DNA from: Anaerolineales bacterium
GTDB lineage: Bacteria; Chloroflexota; Anaerolineae; JAAEKA01
Assembly: GCA_020634615.1 (NCBI GenBank)
Contig: JACKBI010000011.1
Span: forward strand, 124,001-188,000
DNA length: 64,000 bases
Direction of reading: 5' to 3'
Under the pieces are notes generated by a model that made no database searches, was not told where the DNA came from, and was given only the letters and a program-made list of their open reading frames with translations. Within the stretch, counting starts at the first letter, position 1, and each line of letters opens with the position of its first letter. Shown piece after piece: positions 1 to 7,487 of this stretch. A program made the position numbers and the translations under genes.

Positions 1-382
1 CGGGAAACAGGTACGGCGTGCAACTCATGGTCGGCGTGACGCCCATCTTAACGAACGCGCCCACCGCGCTGAGCTGTGGTTCGGCGAAGCTAGGGCTGAT
101 GCCCATGGCCTGCCAGCGATCCATCTCCATGCCTGCCGGGTTGAGGGTCGTCGGCACCCGCACCCGCGCGCCCTCATCCGCCCACTCGTTGAGAAACTCG
201 ACTCCGGCGTCGCCCAGGTTCTTGTAGCTGACGCCGGCGATCTGCACGTGGGTTACCGGCACCAGATCGGGTGCGCCGTAGATACGTCCCAGCGTCGCGA
301 CGATCTCCATCGCGCGCTGGACACCGGGACCGGCATCGCCGTTGAGCATCGATTGTTCTTCTGCGGATAGCATTAGGTCCAT
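1..382 (-). CDS. aconitase X catalytic domain protein, 5' part (truncated by window edge)
   Basis: The reverse strand reads without a stop from ATG at 382 (or in-frame ATG at 373) to base 1, giving about 127 residues of the N-terminal part of an aconitase X (AcnX, DUF521) protein. The segments VQIAGVSYKNLGDAG, VPTTLNPAGM and MGVTPTMSCTPYLF are typical of the family; the Cys in the last one belongs to the iron-sulfur/substrate region. Known AcnX proteins are dehydratases, for example cis-3-hydroxy-L-proline dehydratase in bacteria or phosphomevalonate dehydratase in archaea; which reaction applies cannot be told from this fragment. The gene continues beyond the left edge. It lies just downstream of a toxin-antitoxin pair with no obvious link to it. 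Confidence 0.85.
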   Translation of the reverse strand, partial: MDLMLSAEEQSMLNGDAGPGVQRAMEIVATLGRIYGAPDLVPVTHVQIAGVSYKNLGDAGVEFLNEWADEGARVRVPTTLNPAGMEMDRWQAMGISPSFAEPQLSAVGAFVKMGVTPTMSCTPYLFP

Positions 383-389
383 TCTTCAT

Positions 390-755
390 TCAACCCGTTG
401 TGAAATCTGACAGCCACCGAATCTGGTTGCACATATCATCTGCAGCAGTATTCTCCAAGAACACCCGAATCCTTCTCTGCAGTTCGCCTCGTGAAAGCTC
501 TGGTGATAACAGTACTCCGGGATGTTCTCTTGCTTGCTCGAACCAACCAATTGCCAAGGGCACGTAATCGCGGCTGTTGAAGGTCAGAACCACGCGATTT
601 TCCTGTTCCGCCAGCGCCATGACTTCGCTGTCAGACATTCCGCGTCCACCGAGATCGACAATGTGCACAACATCATAGCCTTCCACAGAGAAGATTTTGA
701 CCAGTCCCCGCCAGATATGCTCATCGAGGATCAGTCTCGGCGGCTCCCGATTCAT
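390..755 (-). CDS. DUF5615 family PIN-like toxin
   Basis: This 121-residue protein has the DUF5615 (Mut7-C/PIN-like) layout. An N-terminal acidic motif LILDEHIW is followed by GYDVVHIVDLGGRGMSD and VMALAEQENRVVLTFNSRDY, where conserved acidic residues would form the metal site of a PIN-like nuclease. Its start overlaps the end of the upstream DUF433 gene by 4 bases, the usual translationally coupled antitoxin-toxin arrangement. By analogy it would be a ribonuclease toxin held inactive by the DUF433 protein. Activity is inferred; the pairing of DUF5615 with DUF433 is well established. Confidence 0.85.
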   Translation of the reverse strand: MNREPPRLILDEHIWRGLVKIFSVEGYDVVHIVDLGGRGMSDSEVMALAEQENRVVLTFNSRDYVPLAIGWFEQAREHPGVLLSPELSRGELQRRIRVFLENTAADDMCNQIRWLSDFTTG

Positions 756-1174
756 GGCTCTTGCCCTGTAATTGCTTTGTAGCTTTCGTCGCTCAAGTGC
801 TCGCGCAAATAAGCTCGACCATAGGTCTCTGAATTCTCAGCAATTTCTTGATCGATCTCTGCGCGGCGCTCAAAATAATAGCTCAGTGCGTCATATACTT
901 CAGCCAGAGAGAGGTGGGGCATCACGTTTTCAACAATCGTCTCCGGCGTCTCACCGATGAGCACGTATCCGACGATGATGCTCACAGGAATGTTCGTTCC
1001 CTTGATCACTGCCCGTTGACCGGATGTTCGTTCCACAACTTCGACATATGCATGCTCCGGCAGAAGGTGCTGTCGAAGCAAGACCTCTGCCAGATGATCA
1101 GGAGTTGCCGACTGTTGCGATGCCTGGCGACGCAACAATTCATAAGTGGGTTCGGACAATTCTACGGTGTTCAT
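752..1174 (-). CDS. DUF433 domain antitoxin-like protein
   Basis: This 140-residue protein carries a DUF433 domain in its middle (about residues 50-110): VIKGTNIPVSIIVGYVLIGE followed by LSLAEVYDALSYYFERRAEI. DUF433 is a small helical, winged-helix-like domain typical of antitoxins paired with DUF5615 or PIN-like toxins. The first 45 residues look like a ribbon-helix-helix or dimerisation segment. The stop overlaps the toxin start by 4 bases. It probably binds and neutralises the toxin and represses its own promoter; the latter is inferred from the family. Confidence 0.85.
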   Translation of the reverse strand: MNTVELSEPTYELLRRQASQQSATPDHLAEVLLRQHLLPEHAYVEVVERTSGQRAVIKGTNIPVSIIVGYVLIGETPETIVENVMPHLSLAEVYDALSYYFERRAEIDQEIAENSETYGRAYLREHLSDESYKAITGQEP

Positions 1175-1247
1175 TTCGGTCGGTCCTTGTCGATCAATAC
1201 TCTGTTGACACGGCTGAAAAGGCTGAACAGTTACGACCGTCGTTGAA

Positions 1248-1526
1248 TCATGCTGATAGCGCCGGTCCTTGCTCCAGCTTCACTCGCAGCACCGCCTCGG
1301 ACGGCTCCGTCAATGTCGTGCCGTCAGGAAACAGGATGGTAGGCGAACTGCGGAAGCCATTGTTGACCTCCTGCACCCAGCGCGCCGCCTCCAGGTCCTG
1401 GCGGATGTCGACGAAGTCATAGTCGATACCCAGTTCGTCCAGCACACGGCGAGCGCGTCGAGTATCGCCGCAATAGGGCGTCGCATAGACAGTGATGCGC
1501 GCAGGCGCTGATCGGTCGCTGTTCAT
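1248..1526 (-). CDS. glutaredoxin-like (mycoredoxin-type) protein
   Basis: This 92-residue single-domain protein has a thioredoxin/glutaredoxin fold. The active site reads YATPYCGDTRRARRVLD, followed by a short beta strand (DYDFVDI) and the SSPTILFPDGTTLTEPS cis-proline region. The active site is CGDT, so only one Cys is present and the protein would work as a monothiol glutaredoxin/mycoredoxin or use another thiol partner. It would reduce mixed disulfides in the cytoplasm. It stands alone on the minus strand, with a repeat array upstream. Confidence 0.8.
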   Translation of the reverse strand: MNSDRSAPARITVYATPYCGDTRRARRVLDELGIDYDFVDIRQDLEAARWVQEVNNGFRSSPTILFPDGTTLTEPSEAVLRVKLEQGPALSA

Positions 1527-1589
1527 ATCTGCCAGAGCCTCGTTTCAGATCTGCCTCGAATTGTATGGTAGAATTAGCAGCGAGGCAAA

Positions 1590-1735
1590 CTGGATGGAAG
1601 TGGCAGGCTGCAGGTGGCCGGTTGCATTTTTCACCTGAGAACCGCGGATTAAGAGGAAGCCGCGGATCGATCTGCTACCCGCCACCTGCCACCTGCCACT
1701 TGCAACCTGCAACCCGCAATCTTTCACTCCCAAAC
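1590..1735. repeat. short-unit repeat array in inverted arrangement (TGCCACCTG family)
   Basis: The intergenic DNA holds degenerate copies of a 7-9 bp unit. The left side reads GTGGCAGGCTGCAGGTGGCC; the right side carries tandem CCACCTGCCACCTGCCAC and TTGCAACCTGCAACCCGC, roughly the reverse complement of the left side. The centre holds an imperfect CCGCGGATT-type inverted pair. No plausible gene occupies the region; ORFs across it are shadows. The same unit recurs at 51213-51260 and 52565-52620. It lies just upstream of the thiolase start. Confidence 0.75.
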
Positions 1736-1748
1736 AACGAGGTTTCCC

Positions 1749-3029
1749 ATGCACGACGCAGTGATTATCGACGCAGTTCGCACACCCGTTGGACGCCACG
1801 GCGGCGCGCTGGCCGGTGTGCGCCCCGACGACATGGCCGCGCTGGTCATCCGTGAGGTCGTCCGCCGCACGGGCATCAACCCGGCGCTGGTGGAAGAGGT
1901 CTATCTGGGCTGCGCTAACCAGGCCGGCGAGGACAACCGCAACGTGGCCCGCATGGCGACGTTGCTGGCGGGACTGCCGCAGAGCGTGGCCGCTGTGACC
2001 TTCAACCGGCTCTGCGCGTCGGGACTGAATGCCATCAACCAGGCCGCGCGTGCCATCAAGGCAGGCGAGGGCGACGTCTTCATCGCCGGCGGCGTCGAGT
2101 CCATGAGTCGCTCGCCTTATGCGTTGCCCAAAGCCGAGCGCGGCTATCCATGGGGCAACCTCAACGCTTACGACACGACGCTGGGCTGGCGTTTTCCGAA
2201 CCCGCGCATGGAAGCGATGTTCCCGCTGGAAGCCATGGGCGAGACCGCTGAGAACATCTACGAACTCAGTTGTGACGCAACCGGTCCGCTGACCGGCGGT
2301 CCCATCAGCCGCGAGGAACAGGATGCGTTCGCGCTGGAAAGCCAGCGCAAGGCGGTGGATGCGATCCGCAGCCGACGCTTTGACGACGAAATTGTGCCGG
2401 TGGAGATGCCCCAGCGCAAGGGACCGGCGGTGGTCGTCGATACCGATGAACATCCCCGCTACCGGCGCAACGCTACCGGTGAGGTTGAGCTTGATACTAA
2501 CCTGGAGCAGCTGGCCAGGCTGCGGCCGGCATTTCGCAAGGACGGCACGGTCACGGCGGGCAATTCCAGCGGCATCAACGACGGTGCGGCGGCCTTGTTG
2601 CTGACCTCGTCAGGCACTGCGCGCGAGTTGGGGGTGCAACCGCTGGTGCGGGTGGTGGCCTCGGCCGCGGCGGGCGTCGATCCGCGCACCATGGGGCTGG
2701 GGCCGGTGCCTGCAACCCGCAAGGCGCTGGCGCGCGCCGGCCTGACCATGGAGGACATCGGCCTCGTCGAGATCAACGAGGCGTTTGCGGTGCAGTCGCT
2801 GGCCTGCATGCGCGAGCTGGGCATGGACCCGCTAATCACCAACGTCAACGGCGGCGCGATTGCGCTGGGACATCCGTTGGGCTGCTCCGGCGCGCGGCTG
2901 GTGACCACTCTGGTCCACGAGATGAAGCGCCGCAACGCAGCCGGCCAGCCGGTGCGCTATGGTCTGGCGACCCTGTGTGTCGGCGTCGGGCAGGGCGAGG
3001 CGACGATTGTGGAGTGGATCGGAAATTAG
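1749..3029 (+). CDS. thiolase (acetyl-CoA / beta-ketoadipyl-CoA acyltransferase)
   Basis: This 426-residue thiolase I/II family enzyme condenses acyl-CoAs or cleaves 3-ketoacyl-CoAs. The nucleophilic Cys is in FNRLCASGLNA (Cys89), the NEAFA motif lies at 343-347, the catalytic His is in GGAIALGHPLG (His375), and the second active-site Cys is in LCVGVGQGEA (Cys410). It is somewhat longer than PhaA-type acetyl-CoA acetyltransferases because of an insertion near residues 134-160, a feature shared with beta-ketoadipyl-CoA thiolases. Substrate cannot be fixed from sequence. No beta-oxidation or aromatic-degradation genes adjoin it. The start follows an ACGAGG ribosome-binding site. Confidence 0.93.
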   Translation: MHDAVIIDAVRTPVGRHGGALAGVRPDDMAALVIREVVRRTGINPALVEEVYLGCANQAGEDNRNVARMATLLAGLPQSVAAVTFNRLCASGLNAINQAARAIKAGEGDVFIAGGVESMSRSPYALPKAERGYPWGNLNAYDTTLGWRFPNPRMEAMFPLEAMGETAENIYELSCDATGPLTGGPISREEQDAFALESQRKAVDAIRSRRFDDEIVPVEMPQRKGPAVVVDTDEHPRYRRNATGEVELDTNLEQLARLRPAFRKDGTVTAGNSSGINDGAAALLLTSSGTARELGVQPLVRVVASAAAGVDPRTMGLGPVPATRKALARAGLTMEDIGLVEINEAFAVQSLACMRELGMDPLITNVNGGAIALGHPLGCSGARLVTTLVHEMKRRNAAGQPVRYGLATLCVGVGQGEATIVEWIGN

Positions 3030-3034
3030 CGCGG

Positions 3035-3063
3035 TTGCACTGCACAACGACGTGTGCTAGAAT
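3035..3063 (+). promoter_or_regulatory. putative sigma-70 promoter for the Uma2 gene
   Basis: TTGCAC and TAGAAT are separated by 17 bases, about 50 bases before the Uma2 start. The -10 box matches consensus at five of six positions but the -35 box at only three, so this is a moderate prediction. Confidence 0.45.
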
Positions 3064-3111
3064 CGAGCCGGGTCGAGGTTATCTGTCTGGATCAACATTC
3101 CGGAGGGTCCG

Positions 3112-3732
3112 ATGAGCGTAATGACAAAACCAGCGCCGACGCAGGCCACGTTCGCTATGAGCGACCATGAGTTCCTGGAGTTCGCGCCGGAACGTAAGGC
3201 GGAGTTGATAGGAGGGGAGTTTATCTTGGCATCACCAGCGTCGCGCGGTCATGAGCGGCTGTTCATGTTCTTGGCAACTCTATTGAATACATATGTCCGG
3301 CATCACAACCTGGGTGAGGTGTTTGGCTCGCGCACCGCCGTCCGCCTGGGCGTGTCCGGCGAGGTATACGAACCTGACATCTGCTTTGTGCGCCGCGAGC
3401 GCAGCGGGCTGATCACGCCCACCTACATCGATGGCCCACCCGATCTGGCGGTGGAAATCCTCTCCCGCTCCACCCAGCACGACGACCGGACCGTGAAAAA
3501 GGCCGGTTACGAGCAGGCCGGCGTCGCCGAATACTGGCTGATCCACCCCGAGCGTCCGCTGGCCGAGTTCTACCGGCTGACCGGCGTCAGCTATTCCCTG
3601 GTTCTGCCCGACGAGGAGGGCATCTTCCGCTCACAGGCCGTGCCAGGCTTCTGGCTGAAACCGGCCTGGTTCTGGCCGGATGTCGGCGATCCCAACCCGT
3701 TGCCGGCGCTGCGGGAGTTGGGCGTCATCTAA
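3112..3732 (+). CDS. Uma2 family (DUF820) restriction-endonuclease-fold protein
   Basis: This 206-residue protein is of the Uma2/DUF820 family, with a PD-(D/E)XK nuclease fold. Visible family features are KAELIGGEFI near residue 35, EVYEPDICFV near 85, and PDLAVEILSRST near 110 followed by KKAGYEQAGVAEYWLI. The Asp, the Glu of EILS and the Lys of the following helix form the presumed metal-binding site. The family is greatly expanded in cyanobacteria and Chloroflexota, and its biological role is unknown. A GGAGGG ribosome-binding site precedes the ATG. A second member lies at 13972-14724. Confidence 0.88.
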   Translation: MSVMTKPAPTQATFAMSDHEFLEFAPERKAELIGGEFILASPASRGHERLFMFLATLLNTYVRHHNLGEVFGSRTAVRLGVSGEVYEPDICFVRRERSGLITPTYIDGPPDLAVEILSRSTQHDDRTVKKAGYEQAGVAEYWLIHPERPLAEFYRLTGVSYSLVLPDEEGIFRSQAVPGFWLKPAWFWPDVGDPNPLPALRELGVI

Positions 3733-3746
3733 CCCACGGGATCGAT

Positions 3747-3793
3747 CTGAGAAGACTTCGGAAGTCGCCACTCCGCGACTTCTCAAACAGCTT
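3747..3793. repeat. GAAGACTTCGGAAGTCGC-type dispersed repeat, copy 1
   Basis: GAAGACTTCGGAAGTCGC is followed after six bases by GCGACTTCTCAAACAGCTTC, so GAAGTCGC and GCGACTTC can form a short hairpin. The same two blocks recur, further apart, at 8679-8806. The hairpin lies between the convergent Uma2 and fructokinase genes and could help end transcription, but there is no clear T run. Confidence 0.6.
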
Positions 3794-3834
3794 CCAAGAG
3801 AGCGTCCCGGGCAGTTGCCTGGCGGCGCTCTCGC

Positions 3835-4728
3835 TTATTGTTGCGTGGAGGCAGCCGCTTCAGCCAGCGCAAGGGCGCCGAGCACGCCGGCCCGGCTGGC
3901 CAGCCCTGGCGGTACGATATAGCAGTCGATCTGGTCGAGGATTTCCGGCGCCTGGACATAGCCGTTGAGCAGGTCTTGCACCTCACGGCGTACCAGGGGG
4001 AAGAGCTGCGGCACGTTCATCACGCCACCGCCCAGGATGATCCGTTGGGGAGAAAGGGTGCAGATCAGGTTGGCCAGCGCCAGCGCCAGGTAGCGGGCCT
4101 GCAACGGCCAGGCAGGGTGGTCGTCGGGCAGCGTCTGCGCCGGCTGGCCCCAGCGAGCCTGGATGGCCGGGCCGGCTGCCATGCCTTCCAGGCAGTCGCC
4201 ATGGTACGGACAGATGCCGGGGAACGGGTCGGCATCCCAGTCGTGGGGGAGACGCATGTGCCCCATCTCAGGGTGGATCAGCCCGTGCATCAGGTTGCCG
4301 CCCAGCATGCCGCCGCCGCCGATGCCGGTGCCGATGGTCAGGTAGAGGAAGGTGTCCAGCCCACGGGCCGCTCCCCAGCGGTGCTCGCCCAATGCTGCCC
4401 CGTTCACGTCGGTGTCGAAGCCAACCGGAACGCCCAGCGCGCGGCTGATCCTGCCTGCCAGATTCGCCTGTGTCCAGCCGGGCTTTGGCGTTGTGGTAAT
4501 GTGACCATAGGTCGGCGATGCCGGATCGAGATCGACCGGTCCAAAAGCTGCGATGCCGATCGCAGCCAGCTCAATCGGCTGCGCTTTGAAGAAATCGACC
4601 GCGCGACCAATGGTTTCGTCGGGGCTGGTAGTTGGGAACTGTGTTTCTGCCTGCAGCTCGTCTGGACCGGTACCGACGGCACAGACGAACTTCGTGCCTC
4701 CGGCTTCGATCCCGCCGTAGATCGCCAT
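3835..4728 (-). CDS. ROK family fructokinase
   Basis: This 297-residue ROK sugar kinase most resembles bacterial fructokinases, which convert fructose to fructose 6-phosphate with ATP. It starts with the phosphate-binding loop GGIEAGGTK (residues 5-13); the catalytic Asp is in FDTDVNGAALGE (Asp107). The zinc-binding region HPEMGHMRL...GICPYHGDCLEG (His157, Cys173, His176, Cys179) is characteristic of the fructokinase branch. It is the last gene of the sucrose/fructan cluster and would phosphorylate the fructose released by the GH32 enzyme. The ATG is preceded by AGGAG. Confidence 0.92.
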   Translation of the reverse strand: MAIYGGIEAGGTKFVCAVGTGPDELQAETQFPTTSPDETIGRAVDFFKAQPIELAAIGIAAFGPVDLDPASPTYGHITTTPKPGWTQANLAGRISRALGVPVGFDTDVNGAALGEHRWGAARGLDTFLYLTIGTGIGGGGMLGGNLMHGLIHPEMGHMRLPHDWDADPFPGICPYHGDCLEGMAAGPAIQARWGQPAQTLPDDHPAWPLQARYLALALANLICTLSPQRIILGGGVMNVPQLFPLVRREVQDLLNGYVQAPEILDQIDCYIVPPGLASRAGVLGALALAEAAASTQQ

Positions 4729-4773
4729 GGTTGGTTTCTCCTGAAGGTGATATTGCCGATGCTGCCTCAGATT

Positions 4774-6261
4774 CTACCAGATAGATGCAAGCTGCCAAAT
4801 GTCCAGCGACAGCAAGTGTGCGCTGCCGCCACGGCTGAACACGCCGATGCCCAGGCTGTCTGACAGCGACGGATAGATGCGGCTGACCTGGCTCGACATG
4901 CCGCTGTTGACAAACACCTCGACCACGGAACGGTCCAGAAAGATGTGCAACGTCAAGGCGCCGTTAGCCAGCGGAGGAATGGGAGCTGCGCCCAGGTCTC
5001 TGTCCTGATCTTCGTTCAGACTCGTGTGATCACGGTTGATCACTACCTGATGCTCGGCTGGTCGAACCATCAGTCGCGTGTATTCCCGCCCGTCTGGCGA
5101 AGCGCGCAGCTTCAGGCCAAATTCACCGCCCGAGGCCATCTCAAACCGGGCAACGATCTCCAGTGTATCGCCGATCACTCCGTCAAGGAGCATATCGGTT
5201 CCATCCGATAGCGCAATGTTTTCGAAGCGCCAGTGCTCCCTGCGTAGACTGGCTAGCTCTTCTACCGGTTCGACACACAGGCGACCGTCGAGTTCCATCG
5301 AAACCACGAGCGGCAGCGACATGACGCCTGCCCAGCCCGCCTCAATGCTGAGTTGTTCACTGCGCCCTTCTCTCAACCAGCCCCAGAGCAAATAGCGGCC
5401 GTCGTCAGCACACATCGCCTGGGGGGCATAAAAGTAGCAGGACGGTCCACCGTGGACAAGGACGCCCTGTATCTCGGGAGCAAAACGACTACCGTCAAAA
5501 TGGCCGCTGGCATAGAAGGGATACAGGAATTCGGCATGGGTAGCTTGGGCCGAGACAATCAGCGCCTGCCGCCGTCCAAAGTCCAGCAAGTTGGGACACT
5601 CCCACATCGTCCCGGTCCAGAATGGATCGGTTTGGTTGACATCGCCTTGCAGCAATGGTCCGACGTACTGCCATTCAACGAGGTCATCGGACCTGTAAAG
5701 CAGCACCAGACCGCCGGCGCCATCCACCTTGCTGCCCATCAGCATATGCCACTGGCCGTTGACGCGCCACACGAACGGGTCCCTGAAGTGGCCGCCAGAC
5801 GCGTCGCGTATCTCGGCAGGAGGGCCGGCGATGACTGGGTTGGTCGAAGGCTTCTCCCAAGCTATCAGATCTTTAGAACCGGTCGCCAGACAGACTGTCT
5901 GCGGGAAGACACCGCTGTAGATCAGTGTCGGCACCCCGCCGTTGTCCACGGCGCAGCCCGACCAACAGCCCTCAGCGTCGTGTCCGCCCGGAGTGGGCGC
6001 CAGCGCAATCGGCAGATCGGTCCAATGCACCAAATCGTCGCTGACCGCGTGACCCCAATGGATCGTGCCGTGGAACGCGCCACGAGGATTGTATTGATAG
6101 AACATATGGTAGCGGCCATTCCACTGGATCAACCCGTTGGGGTCGTTGAGCCAGTTGCCGGGCGCTATAAAGTGGTACTGTGGCCGATGAGGGTCGTGCG
6201 CCAGGTTTTGACGAAGCGCAAGCGCCTCGCGCGCCGCCTGTTGTACTGCGGGATCATTCAT
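4774..6261 (-). CDS. glycoside hydrolase family 32 (sucrose/fructan hydrolase)
   Basis: This 495-residue GH32 enzyme would hydrolyse the beta-fructosidic bond of sucrose, sucrose 6-phosphate or short fructans. The three family motifs are present: nucleophile Asp40 in NWLNDPNG, the stabiliser Asp161 in FRDP, and the acid/base Glu221 in MWECPN. The N-terminal five-blade propeller is followed by a beta-sandwich domain after about residue 340. No signal peptide is visible, so it acts in the cytoplasm on sugar imported by the neighbouring ABC transporter. It lies 45 bases upstream of the fructokinase gene on the same strand. Confidence 0.93.
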   Translation of the reverse strand: MNDPAVQQAAREALALRQNLAHDPHRPQYHFIAPGNWLNDPNGLIQWNGRYHMFYQYNPRGAFHGTIHWGHAVSDDLVHWTDLPIALAPTPGGHDAEGCWSGCAVDNGGVPTLIYSGVFPQTVCLATGSKDLIAWEKPSTNPVIAGPPAEIRDASGGHFRDPFVWRVNGQWHMLMGSKVDGAGGLVLLYRSDDLVEWQYVGPLLQGDVNQTDPFWTGTMWECPNLLDFGRRQALIVSAQATHAEFLYPFYASGHFDGSRFAPEIQGVLVHGGPSCYFYAPQAMCADDGRYLLWGWLREGRSEQLSIEAGWAGVMSLPLVVSMELDGRLCVEPVEELASLRREHWRFENIALSDGTDMLLDGVIGDTLEIVARFEMASGGEFGLKLRASPDGREYTRLMVRPAEHQVVINRDHTSLNEDQDRDLGAAPIPPLANGALTLHIFLDRSVVEVFVNSGMSSQVSRIYPSLSDSLGIGVFSRGGSAHLLSLDIWQLASIW

Positions 6262-6326
6262 CAGATGAACAGCCTCTAGCCGAGCTCAGTCGGCGTGGTT
6301 TGTGAAAGTGGTGTATTCAAGGTTCT

Positions 6327-6538
6327 CACCGATTGATGAAAGCTCAGCCAATAAACCGGCAATTGCACCGCGACGCCCGCCGGAGGCTGAAAGCCATCCG
6401 GCTACAACGTGGAAGGCCCTTCGGGCCTGGATCCTAGCCCTGAAAGGGCTTCCACCTCGTAGCCCGATCCGTTTTACGGTCGGGCGGGCCTCGCTGGGCG
6501 ATTACGCGGGTTAAATTCTTAAGTTTCATAAATCGGTG
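6327..6538. repeat. structured ~197-bp dispersed element, copy A, with flanking inverted repeat
   Basis: Bases 6334-6530 are nearly identical to 62741-62936. The ends are inverted (ATGAAA at left, TTTCAT at right). Here the inversion extends into the flanks: CACCGATTGATGAAA at 6327-6341 pairs with TTTCATAAATCGGTG at 6524-6538 with one mismatch. Inside are several stem-loops, including GTGGAAG...CTTCCAC closing two hairpins (GGCCCTTCGGGCC and AGCCCTGAAAGGGCT). It encodes no protein and fills the gap between the permease and GH32 genes of the sugar operon. Confidence 0.85.
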
Positions 6539-6564
6539 TCTGGCATCCAACGGCGTACAACTTG

Positions 6565-7482
6565 CTACCCTTTGATGCCCGACGACGCAATGCTCTGCAC
6601 GAACGACCGTTGGAACAGCAGGAAGACCAGCAGAACCGGGATCGTGATCATCGCGGCGTAAGCCATCACTTCACCCCATTCGGTGTCCTGCTGGAAGAAG
6701 TACTGCATACCCACCATCACCGGGCGCAGTTCCTCGCTCTGGATCACCATGGTCGGCCACAGGAACGAGTTCCAGGCGCCGATGAAGGTCAGAATGGTCA
6801 CGGTGGCAATGACCGGTCCTGAGTTCGGCAGGATGATCTTGTAGTAGATCTGGAAGCGGCTCGCGCCGTCTACCAGGGCTGCCTCGTCCAGTTCCTTGGG
6901 AATATCGCGGAAGAACTGGTAGAAAAGGAAGATCGAGAAGGCGCTGACGATGAAGGGAATGATCTGGACGTGATAGGTGTTCAGCCAGCCGGTGGTGATG
7001 CCTTCGGTCAGGCTCAATCCGGGGAGCTTGCTGACCAGCAGAAGCAGCGGCATGATCACCGTCTCACCGGGGATAATAAGCGTGGCAATGATGATCGCCA
7101 GCACCAGCTTTTGGCCTGCCCACTTGAGTCGCGACAGCGCGTAGGCCAACATGCTGTTGACGATCAGCGAGAGCAGGATCGTCGTCACCGAGATGAAGAG
7201 AGAGTTGAACAGGAAGCGGGGGAACTTGCTCTTCGCGAACACCGCCTGGTAGTTGGTCAACGACAGATCGCCTACCGGCAAGAACGCTCGCAGTGAGCGC
7301 AGATCGGCGAAGATCTGGTCGTTGGGCTTGAACGAGGCCATGATCATGAAGACCAGGGGAAAGATGAAGAAGATCACCAGTATCAGGTTGGTGGCGTACT
7401 GAACGACCTTCGACTTCCAGTCTTTGGGCAGTCTGCGTTTGGAAGATTTCGAAACGGCAACAGATTGTGTAGAAGCAGTCAT
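6565..7482 (-). CDS. carbohydrate ABC transporter permease (MalG type)
   Basis: This 305-residue inner-membrane protein has about six membrane segments and belongs to the binding-protein-dependent permease family of sugar importers (CUT1, MalG/UgpE type). The EAA loop is visible as ELDEAALVDGASRFQIYYKIILP near residues 195-217, the contact site for the ATPase. I place the start at ATG 7482, about 10 bases after AGGAGG. A TTG at 7491, overlapping the previous stop, is an alternative but lies only one or two bases from that ribosome-binding site. It pairs with the upstream permease. Confidence 0.92.
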   Translation of the reverse strand: MTASTQSVAVSKSSKRRLPKDWKSKVVQYATNLILVIFFIFPLVFMIMASFKPNDQIFADLRSLRAFLPVGDLSLTNYQAVFAKSKFPRFLFNSLFISVTTILLSLIVNSMLAYALSRLKWAGQKLVLAIIIATLIIPGETVIMPLLLLVSKLPGLSLTEGITTGWLNTYHVQIIPFIVSAFSIFLFYQFFRDIPKELDEAALVDGASRFQIYYKIILPNSGPVIATVTILTFIGAWNSFLWPTMVIQSEELRPVMVGMQYFFQQDTEWGEVMAYAAMITIPVLLVFLLFQRSFVQSIASSGIKG

Positions 7483-7487
7483 GGGTG

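Noticed and set aside
1545..2453. A 302-codon open frame on the minus strand opposite the thiolase gene
   Set aside because: It is antisense to a clear thiolase with all catalytic motifs and has no recognisable protein features; GC-rich codon use keeps the opposite frame open.
1785..3029. Assigning the thiolase to aromatic degradation (PcaF)
   Set aside because: Length hints at that branch but no pathway genes are nearby, so only the general thiolase call is supported.
3838..4863. A 341-codon plus-strand frame over the fructokinase gene
   Set aside because: The minus strand encodes a complete ROK fructokinase with ATP and zinc motifs; the plus frame is a shadow.
5353..6279. A 308-codon plus-strand frame over the GH32 gene
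   Set aside because: GH32 motifs lie on the other strand; no domain is visible in this frame.
6302..6514. A 70-codon frame in the 197-bp element, also open in its second copy at 62604-62990
   Set aside because: The shared peptide comes from the repeat DNA; no ribosome-binding site, and hairpin structure explains the sequence better.
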